Below, one piece after another: positions 31,168 to 37,908 of a stretch of 37,908 nt of DNA (position 1 is the stretch's first letter; the number at the start of each line of letters is the position of its first letter). The notes beneath the pieces were generated by a model. It was not told the origin of the DNA. It saw only the letters and a list, made by a program, of their open reading frames with translations, and did no database searches. The stretch is taken from the NCBI GenBank assembly GCA_012522615.1, contig JAAYKB010000093.1:1-37908 (forward strand). The letters are read 5' to 3'. The stretch is from Clostridiales bacterium. Lineage in GTDB: Bacteria > Bacillota > Clostridia > Oscillospirales > Acutalibacteraceae. Both the position numbers and the translations under genes were made by a program.

Positions 31168-31518
31168 ATGAAGATAAAAAAGCTGTGGCTTGCTGCGGGC
31201 GGATTCGGGCTTGCCGCGGGATTTTATATCCTTCTTACGGTCTTCGGAATAGGATGTCCGATTCGCGCCGTTACGGGCATACCCTGCCCGGGCTGCGGGA
31301 TGACAAGGGCATATCTGTCGCTGCTCAAGCTTGATATTGCGTCTGCCTTCAGGTATCACCCGCTTTTCTGGATGCCGCCGCTTTTAATTCTATCCCTGTT
31401 TATCAAAAAAGAGCAGCTTGCCCGACCGATAAGAATAACCGTCCTGACTACTTTTGCCGTTTTGGCAGTAGGGGTATATCTTGTCCGGCTGCTTTTATAT
31501 AAGGACTTTCCCGTCTGA
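31168..31518 (+). CDS. DUF2752 domain membrane protein
   Basis: GIGCPIRAVTGIPCPGCGMTRAYLSLLKLDIASAFRYHPLFWMPPLLIL is the DUF2752 CPGCGMTRA signature. Confidence 0.93.
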   Translation: MKIKKLWLAAGGFGLAAGFYILLTVFGIGCPIRAVTGIPCPGCGMTRAYLSLLKLDIASAFRYHPLFWMPPLLILSLFIKKEQLARPIRITVLTTFAVLAVGVYLVRLLLYKDFPV

Positions 31519-31552
31519 TTCCAAGCCCCTTAAACTAAAAATATCAACGAAA

Positions 31553-31580
31553 GTGGCAGAGGGGGTCAGCCCTCTGCCAC
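31553..31580. terminator. Hairpin terminator between convergent DUF2752 and small-protein genes
   Basis: GTGGCAGAGGG ggtcag CCCTCTGCCAC, 11-bp stem. Confidence 0.6.
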
Positions 31581-31709
31581 GATGTCTTCCAGAACCTTGA
31601 TAAGATCGTTTAGATTGTTTAACCTGACGTTCCGTTCAAGTATGGCGTTTTTTAAATCCACCGACAGGGTTTCAAATTTATCTCTTATACTGGGATCGAC
31701 GTATGACAT
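31566..31709 (-). CDS. Small protein, 47 aa, absent from the supplied ORF track
   Basis: Translated by hand: MSYVDPSIRDKFETLSVDLKNAILERNVRLNNLNDLIKVLEDIVAEG*; RBS AAAGGAATAAAACCT upstream; aligns with the 18271-18450 product. Confidence 0.75.
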   Translation of the reverse strand: MSYVDPSIRDKFETLSVDLKNAILERNVRLNNLNDLIKVLEDIVAEG

Positions 31710-32029
31710 AGGTTTTATTCCTTTCTTTTCCGACTTAACAGGATAAAAATTTATTTATTTAAATCTATCTATAATTTCAAATTCCCCGTTTTATAATACT
31801 TTATTAATACGAAATAATGGAAAATCTATAATATATTTAACACAGACTCAAAACAGTACTTGTTTACCTAAAATGACGGAAAGTTTATTATATTTAATAA
31901 AAAACATAAAACAATATTGATTTATTAATCAAATAAGTATAATATGGATATATAGTATTTATCTAACACAACATCCCGAACTACTCATTTTAGAAATGTG
32001 AATGTATAAATTTTGCAGGAGGAGCAGGC

Positions 32030-33946
32030 TTGGAAAATTTAACATTTTCGGCTTATCAACCAATCCGGCAATATCACCTTATAATAATCATCATTGTACT
32101 TGTATTATTAGTCTTAGTATTAGGTTTAATATTCTTTGTGTTGCGCCGTAGATTCCGTCGTCTCAAATCAGAACATGATGATATTCATAAACTCTTTGCT
32201 TTATATAAGACATTTATTGATGCCGAGGATAATCTGGTCTACCTGAAGGACAGCGATCTTAAGTATGTCTTTGTAAACAAGGCGTTTACATATTTCTTTG
32301 AACTGAATGAAGACGAGGTAGCCGGACTTGACGACTATGATTTTATGGATGCCGAGATTGCGGAAAAAAACCGGGAAACCGATAGAAAGGTTTTCGAACA
32401 CAGAGCGGTAATCGTCGATGACTTTAAAATGAACAATCGCAACTACAGGGTAACAAAATTTCCGGTAACCCTGCTTAACGGCAGCATAGGAGTCGGCGCA
32501 CATATCAAGGATGTCACCGACGAACAGAGAAACATAAAGCAGCGGGAGATTTATTTCAAGACCCTGCTTTCAATCGGCGACGGCGTCATGGTTGTTGACC
32601 GAAACGGCATGGTGGAAATGATAAATAAGGAAGCCGAGAGGCTTACGGGCTGGAGCAACTCCGAGGCTGTGGGCAAACCATACCGAGAGGTTTTCCCGCT
32701 GGAATGCGGCGGGAACGATGCGCTTAATGACTCTGTTAAATGCGTTCTGGAAAAGGGATGTGTCAACGAGTTTAAAATAAATGCACGGCTTACCGCAAGG
32801 AACGACAAGGAATATTATATCGAGTACTGCGCCGCGCCGATAAAGGACGATATGGACAACGCAATCGGTGTTGTTGTGGTTTTCAGGGACGTGACCGAAA
32901 GAAAGCTGCAAAATGACAAAATCGAATATCTGAGCTACCATGATTCCCTCACCGGTCTTTATAACAGGCGGTTTTTCGAGGAGGAACTGCGCAGGCTGGA
33001 TACAGAGTCCAATCTTCCGATATCAATTGTTATGGGGGATATGAACGGCTTAAAGCTGACCAATGATATTTTCGGACATGTATTTGGCGACGCCCTGCTT
33101 GTCAAGATGGCAGAGGTGCTCAAAAGGGTGTGCAGGGAGCAGGATGTAATAGCCCGCTGGGGCGGTGACGAGTTTGTGATTCTTCTCCCGAAAACGTCAT
33201 GCGACCAGGCCACGGATATTATTAAGATAATAAAACATGAGTTTGCCGAAGAGAACATCAAGGCTATCAAGGGAAGCATCTCGATGGGCTGTGCCACCAA
33301 ACAGAAGCCATCCGATAATATAAAGCAGGTTCTCGAATACGCCGAGGATATGATGTATTCCGTCAAGACGCTCGAGAGGGACGATATACGCAATTCGGCG
33401 ATAGATTACATAATAACCTCTCTGCACGAAAACAGCGCCCGCGAGAGGGAGCATTCTATTCGTGTAAGCGAGCTGTGCTGCAAGATGGGCAAGGCGCTGG
33501 AGCTGTCCGAGGTCGAGGTCCGCAAGCTCAAGGAGGCGGGATACCTTCACGATATCGGCAAGATTGTGCTTGAACCCGGACTGATGAACAAAAACCATCT
33601 TCTGACCAACCGGGAATGGAACGAGGTAAAAAGACACTCGGTCATAGGTTATCGAATCCTGAATTCCTTTGATAATACCCTTGATTTAGCCGAATCGGTT
33701 CTTGCCCACCACGAACGTTGGAACGGGTCGGGTTACCCGAAAGGGCTGAAGGGGGACGAGATACCGCTGATTGCCCGAATTATTGCCATTGTCGAAGGCT
33801 ATGACAGAATGACCCATGATTCTGACAATATTAAGGCAATGAGCAAGGAGGAAGCGATAGGGGTGCTCAAAGAGAATGCCGGCGTGCTGTTCGACCCCGG
33901 GCTGGTGGATGTTTTCATAAAAACAATCCAGAACGAAGAAGATTAA
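32030..33946 (+). CDS. PAS-PAS-GGDEF-HD-GYP signalling protein (predicted c-di-GMP synthesis and hydrolysis domains)
   Basis: N-terminal TM; two PAS-like regions; ARWGGDEFVILL with upstream RxxD (REQD); HDIGKIVLEP, LAHHERWNGSGYPKGLKGDEIPLIARIIAI; TTG start with RBS AGGAGGAGC. Confidence 0.95.
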   Translation: MENLTFSAYQPIRQYHLIIIIIVLVLLVLVLGLIFFVLRRRFRRLKSEHDDIHKLFALYKTFIDAEDNLVYLKDSDLKYVFVNKAFTYFFELNEDEVAGLDDYDFMDAEIAEKNRETDRKVFEHRAVIVDDFKMNNRNYRVTKFPVTLLNGSIGVGAHIKDVTDEQRNIKQREIYFKTLLSIGDGVMVVDRNGMVEMINKEAERLTGWSNSEAVGKPYREVFPLECGGNDALNDSVKCVLEKGCVNEFKINARLTARNDKEYYIEYCAAPIKDDMDNAIGVVVVFRDVTERKLQNDKIEYLSYHDSLTGLYNRRFFEEELRRLDTESNLPISIVMGDMNGLKLTNDIFGHVFGDALLVKMAEVLKRVCREQDVIARWGGDEFVILLPKTSCDQATDIIKIIKHEFAEENIKAIKGSISMGCATKQKPSDNIKQVLEYAEDMMYSVKTLERDDIRNSAIDYIITSLHENSAREREHSIRVSELCCKMGKALELSEVEVRKLKEAGYLHDIGKIVLEPGLMNKNHLLTNREWNEVKRHSVIGYRILNSFDNTLDLAESVLAHHERWNGSGYPKGLKGDEIPLIARIIAIVEGYDRMTHDSDNIKAMSKEEAIGVLKENAGVLFDPGLVDVFIKTIQNEED

Positions 33947-33949
33947 CAA

Positions 33950-33986
33950 AAAATGCTTACCGATACAATAGTCGGTAAGCATTTTT
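33950..33986 (+). terminator. Intrinsic terminator of the GGDEF/HD-GYP gene
   Basis: AAAAAATGCTTACCGA...TCGGTAAGCATTTTTT. Confidence 0.9.
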
Positions 33987-33988
33987 TA

Positions 33989-34400
33989 CAGGCTTTAGCC
34001 TGTTTTGACGTGTCTTGTCCGCGTCAAAACCAGATAAAAGCTATGCCGGGGGAGGGAGCAGCTTTAACTTCAAGTTTTCTTTACGCTCATGCCGCGGGGC
34101 ACCCCATGTTCTACTCAGTCTTGCTAAAGCAAGCCCGGGCAGAAAGATGGCAAAGACCGCCGGGGAGGGTTTCGATTCCCTCCCCGGATTCCTCCGCAAA
34201 CGACCAAAGGCTGCCGCCTTTGGAATCCGCAGATTGTGATAAAGAGTAAGTGATACTCTTTTAAGAGTGGTAGGGCAAGAGGTGCAAAGTGGTGCAGTAG
34301 AAAGAATTTTCACTGCATCTTGAGATGCTTGCCAGTAATATGTCCTTTTAGGGTCTATGCAAGCTGCCGGCTAAGCCGCTGGCTTTGACTAAACCCTGTT
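33989..34400. other. Hairpin-rich non-coding region of unknown function (candidate structured RNA or dispersed repeat)
   Basis: At least seven inverted repeats in ~410 nt, including GTTTTGACG/CGTCAAAAC (34002-34030), CCGGGGAGGG/CCCTCCCCGG (34160-34187), CCAAAGGC/GCCTTTGG (34204-34223), ACTCTT/AAGAGT (34255-34268), GCATCT/AGATGC (34315-34328). Confidence 0.5.
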
Positions 34401-34404
34401 TTTG

Positions 34405-35682
34405 TCATGCCTGTATTACGGACGCAAGCAAAAGAAGCGGGAGGTTGTCGGCATAGATTGTATCAAACTGCGATATCGGCAGGGGATTTGTGCCGCGCCC
34501 CACCTCCACGGTATATCCGGGACGGCGGAAATCCTGAATAAACCAGTCCTTGTACCCAGCATAGGATGCAATCCCGACCGCCTCGTCAAGCGTATACCCG
34601 CTTACATTAGCCAAAGCCCTGCCGATTGCAAGGGCTTCGGGCGGGGCGAGATTTTGAAAATTCCAGTATATGACCTCGCCCTGACTGTGGTACGCAAGGA
34701 CAAGCCGAAAATCATGACCTCTCGTAAAAGCCACCATCGCCTGAACCTCGGGCTCTGATTCCGGATAGGGACCGGAATACCGCGTCGGACCGGGACCGGT
34801 AATCCCCGCGGCAGCCTCTGCCGCCTTGGATTCCTGCCACCCCGCGTTATAGTTATGATTGAGATCCACCCCGCGGTTGTTTGCCTGCCAGTTGTCTGAA
34901 AAGTCGGTGCTGCCGTTGTTCCACTGTATAAGCTGGCTGTAATTGGGATTATCGGGCGACAGACCGTTTAAAACAAGCTCAATCCCGTCGGGATTCACCA
35001 TGGGCACAATATATATGCTGCTGGCGTCCCAAACCTCGGAGATATCGTAGCCGCCGAGCGACCTGTTCTGAGCATACGCCGCCGAGACGTCCTCGATAAA
35101 TTTCATAAGCAGGGGGGAGGTGATCCATTCCAGCGAATGGTGTGCCCCGTTGTAAAACACCTGATTCGGTCCTCTGCCAAGCCGGATGTAATAAAGGTTC
35201 CTGCCAAGAGAGCTCTGTCCGGCGGAGCCTGTCTCAAGAAAGGGGTATCTTGCCCTAAGTCCGGCTATATCCCGTTCCATTATCTCATATGTATAGTCGA
35301 TGTTGGTGTCAACCACCGGAAAGCCATAGGGCACGACAATCCGCTGACCGACGCGCAGAAAGTCGGCCGACAGCCCCGGATTTGCGGCAAGTATAAGGGC
35401 GGGGGATGTGCCGTATCTGCCGGCAATCTCGTAAAGGGTGTCCGAACGCCTTATGGTGTAATTGTCATATCCCAGCAGATAGCGCTCCATGCTGCTGTAT
35501 GTTTCCGTCCCGATAACGCCGTCGGGAGTCAGCCCGTACCTTGTCTGGAACTCTATCACCGCCTGCCGGGTTTGGGGACCGAATATTCCGTCCAACGCCC
35601 CGCTGTAAAAACCGAGCTTGCTCAGGGTCGCCTGTATTTCCATAACGTCCGTGCCGGACATGCCTAAACCGAGCGTTCTCAT
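34405..35682 (-). CDS. Peptidoglycan-binding + LysM + M14 carboxypeptidase (gamma-D-glutamyl-diamino acid endopeptidase-like)
   Basis: N-terminal PG_binding_1 (GMSGTDVMEIQATLSKLGFYSGALDGIFGPQTRQAVIEFQ), LysM (YTIRRSDTLYEIAGRYGTSPALILAANPG), M14 (GAHHSLEW, NPDGIELVLNG, YTVEVGRG). Confidence 0.94.
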   Translation of the reverse strand: MRTLGLGMSGTDVMEIQATLSKLGFYSGALDGIFGPQTRQAVIEFQTRYGLTPDGVIGTETYSSMERYLLGYDNYTIRRSDTLYEIAGRYGTSPALILAANPGLSADFLRVGQRIVVPYGFPVVDTNIDYTYEIMERDIAGLRARYPFLETGSAGQSSLGRNLYYIRLGRGPNQVFYNGAHHSLEWITSPLLMKFIEDVSAAYAQNRSLGGYDISEVWDASSIYIVPMVNPDGIELVLNGLSPDNPNYSQLIQWNNGSTDFSDNWQANNRGVDLNHNYNAGWQESKAAEAAAGITGPGPTRYSGPYPESEPEVQAMVAFTRGHDFRLVLAYHSQGEVIYWNFQNLAPPEALAIGRALANVSGYTLDEAVGIASYAGYKDWFIQDFRRPGYTVEVGRGTNPLPISQFDTIYADNLPLLLLASVIQA

Positions 35683-35933
35683 TCAATCGCTCCCTTCTTT
35701 AATATCTTTAGTCATTATATTCAAAACAATTCCTCATTGTTCCGCCTTTGAGAACCATAATAAGCTAAAATCAATAATTGAAATGACCGAAAATGAATGG
35801 TATAATGCTTTAGTGTTATGGAAAATAACAAATTAACGCATAACTTTCAAAGACTGTTTACAATTTAGGACGCTCCATATAATACAATAAAAAGAGCGGT
35901 TTCTGAATAAAATTCAGGAGGGAAGGCAAAACC

Positions 35934-36899
35934 ATGATTGAAGTGCAAAACCTGTCGAAACGATATGGCAGTCATCAGGCTGTGAAGAATATCAGTTTCA
36001 GGGTAGAGGAAGGCGAAATCCTAGGTTTTCTCGGGCCGAACGGCGCGGGAAAAACCACCACGATGAACATTTTGACCGGCTATCTATCGGCCAGCAGCGG
36101 GGTCGCGAAAATCAAAGATTTTGACGTTCTGGAACAGCCGAATCAGGCAAAAATGAATATCGGCTATCTTCCGGAGCAGCCGCCATTGTATCTGGATATG
36201 ACGGTGCGGGAATACCTTGATTTTATGTATGACCTGAAAAAATGCAAGCTGCCAAGAAAGCAGCATATTGCCGAGATATGCAGGCTGGTTAAGATTGAAG
36301 GGGTTTACGGACGCCTTATCAAGAACCTGTCAAAGGGATATCGGCAGCGTGTCGGCTTTGCGCAGGCGCTTATCGGCAATCCGCCAGTTCTGATTCTCGA
36401 CGAGCCGACCGTAGGCCTTGACCCGAAGCAGATTCTCGAAATACGCAGCCTTATAAAAAGCCTAGGCAAGCATCATACGGTCATACTGTCGTCCCATATT
36501 CTGCAGGAGATTGAGGCGGTCTGCGACAGGATTATAATAATAAACAACGGCGAGCTGGTGGCAGACGATACCGCCGCTAACCTTGCAAAGAAATACTCGA
36601 ACGACCGCAGGCTGCTGGTTCGCGTCGCCGGCAGCCAGGAGGATGTACTGAACACCCTCAGCCGTGTGCCCGGGGTCGAAAGGATTGTCTCGCAGGGCGA
36701 GAAAGAGCCCGGCGTATTCGAGTTTTCGATTGAGCCCGAGGAGGGAGCCGATGTCCGCCGTGAGATTTCAGAGCGTATCGCGGCGCGTAACTGGGCAATC
36801 ATGGGCATGCAGTCTAAGGAAATGACGCTCGAGGAAGTCTTTATTGCACTGACGCGCGAGCAGCTTGGCACTACAAAGAAAGGGGGCCGTTCAAAATGA
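35934..36899 (+). CDS. ABC transporter ATP-binding protein (ABC-2 type)
   Basis: GPNGAGKTTTMNILTG Walker A, LSKGYRQRVGFAQAL signature, VLILDEPTVGLDP Walker B. Confidence 0.97.
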   Translation: MIEVQNLSKRYGSHQAVKNISFRVEEGEILGFLGPNGAGKTTTMNILTGYLSASSGVAKIKDFDVLEQPNQAKMNIGYLPEQPPLYLDMTVREYLDFMYDLKKCKLPRKQHIAEICRLVKIEGVYGRLIKNLSKGYRQRVGFAQALIGNPPVLILDEPTVGLDPKQILEIRSLIKSLGKHHTVILSSHILQEIEAVCDRIIIINNGELVADDTAANLAKKYSNDRRLLVRVAGSQEDVLNTLSRVPGVERIVSQGEKEPGVFEFSIEPEEGADVRREISERIAARNWAIMGMQSKEMTLEEVFIALTREQLGTTKKGGRSK

Positions 36900-37603
36900 G
36901 CGCTGTGTTCAAACGTGAATTCCGGTCGTTTTTCTCCTCTCCCGTCGGTTATATTGTAGTTGCAGCCATTGCGTTTTTTTCGGGTCTGTTCTTTTATTTC
37001 ATTAATATACTCGGATTCAACCCCGATTTGTCATATGTGTTCGGCAGTCTGTTCCCCTTTGTCCTGATAATCCTTCCGCTGGTTACCATGCGTCTGTTCA
37101 GCGACGAAAAGCGGCAGAAAACCGATCAGGCGCTGCTGACCTCTCCTGTCAGCATAACTGGGATTGTGATGGGCAAGTTCTTTGCAGCAATGCTGGTTTA
37201 TGTAATATCGCTTATGCTGATGATTGTCTTTGCCATGATAATCGCCTTTCAGGTAACGCCTGACTGGACAATCATTATCGGCAATTATATCGGCATTATC
37301 CTGCTCGGCGGTCTTATCATATCTATCGGTCTTTTAATATCAAGCCTTACGGAAAGCCAGCTTATCGCCGCCATAGGCACATTGGGAATATCCTTTTTGC
37401 TTATCCTTATGGACTCGTTTGCGGCACAGTTTTCAAACCTTACAATCCTGACCACCGTTGTGAACTTCCTGTCGGTTTCCCAGCGTTACGGTTCGTTTAC
37501 AAGCGGAATCATTGCTTACGACGATATAATCTTCTTCCTGAGCATGCAGGCGCTGTTCCTGTTCCTGACCGTCCGTGTGCTCGACCGAAAGAGATGGAGC
37601 TGA
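36896..37603 (+). CDS. ABC-2 type transporter permease (GldF-like)
   Basis: Multi-TM; FKREFRSFFSSPVGYIVVAAIAFFSGLFFY; PLVTMRLFSDEKRQKTDQALLTSPVS; 4-nt overlap with the ATPase gene. Confidence 0.93.
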   Translation: MSAVFKREFRSFFSSPVGYIVVAAIAFFSGLFFYFINILGFNPDLSYVFGSLFPFVLIILPLVTMRLFSDEKRQKTDQALLTSPVSITGIVMGKFFAAMLVYVISLMLMIVFAMIIAFQVTPDWTIIIGNYIGIILLGGLIISIGLLISSLTESQLIAAIGTLGISFLLILMDSFAAQFSNLTILTTVVNFLSVSQRYGSFTSGIIAYDDIIFFLSMQALFLFLTVRVLDRKRWS

Positions 37604-37647
37604 GTCCTGAATAATTCAGGCTAAAGCATTAGGAAAGGAGCAAGAAC

Positions 37648-37908
37648 ATGAAAAAGAATGAAAATCCGCAGAGTCAAGAGCTGCGTGAAGATATCGAGCA
37701 GGAAACCATAACCTCCGATACCCAAGAGCCCCGGTCTGATGAGACCTTGGCGGAAAATAACGAGAACGCGGAGGTTAACTCCGCGGAACAAGCGGACGCA
37801 AGCTCCGCGGACCCTGCGGACGATAACTCCACGGAACAAGCGGACGATAATTCCGTGGAACCTGCGGACGATAACTCCGTGGAACCTGCGGACGCTAATT
37901 CCGTGGAA
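37648..37908 (+). CDS. N-terminal fragment of a protein with an acidic octapeptide-repeat region, third gene of the ABC operon (runs off the window)
   Basis: RBS GGAAAGGAG, ATG 37648: MKKNENPQSQELREDIEQETITSDTQEPRSDETLAENNENAEVNSAEQADASSADPADDNSTEQADDNSVEPADDNSVEPADANSVE... Confidence 0.75.
   Translation, partial: MKKNENPQSQELREDIEQETITSDTQEPRSDETLAENNENAEVNSAEQADASSADPADDNSTEQADDNSVEPADDNSVEPADANSVE
37777..37908 (+). repeat. In-frame 24-bp tandem repeat (5.5 copies to the window edge)
   Basis: AACTCCGCGGAACAAGCGGACGCA and variants; encodes NS(A/T/V)E(Q/P)AD(A/D). Confidence 0.9.

Noticed and set aside
34151-34190. tRNA/tmRNA-like T-arm (GGAGGGTTTCGATTCCCTCC)
   Set aside because: The loop is 8 nt rather than 7, there is no acceptor stem, anticodon arm or D-arm in the proper arrangement, and no CCA. 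More simply a GC-rich hairpin.
34041-34313. Minus-strand ORF of 90 aa (and plus-strand ORFs 33953-34249, 34015-34239) in the hairpin-rich region
   Set aside because: Competing frames over palindromic DNA, low-complexity Pro/Arg-rich products, no convincing RBS. Treated as non-coding.

Overview
The window looks like a chromosomal segment of a sporulating, low-to-mid GC Clostridia-type Firmicute (spoIIE, a sporulation-type PBP, degV, CpsB/BY-kinase, class D-like sortase). I saw no tRNA, rRNA, CRISPR array, IS element or prophage. Most genes are recognisable: rpsT, a GT2 and YfhO pair, degV, an O-antigen ligase-like protein, a radical SAM/DUF4130 DNA-repair pair, metK, an FMN riboswitch with ribU, spoIIE, a PBP, an XRE regulator, a cpsB/BY-kinase/wzz module, a sortase locus, coaD, rsmD, proC, a Ca2+ P-type ATPase, a HI0933-family flavoprotein, DUF2752, a PAS-GGDEF-HD-GYP protein, a LysM/M14 peptidase and an ABC-2 transporter. 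The observations most worth following up are: (1) a 17-bp perfect inverted repeat made of two LexA/SOS-box-like sites over a consensus sigma-A promoter, directly upstream of the uncharacterised radical SAM + DUF4130 operon; (2) a compact sortase locus whose putative substrate lacks LPXTG and carries IKFTG instead; (3) two small paralogous proteins, one below the size cut-off of the ORF track; (4) a hairpin-rich ~400-nt non-coding region between convergent genes; (5) a 20-bp tandem duplication that removes the apparent ancestral spoIIE stop codon. No searches were run. All family names come from motif recognition.
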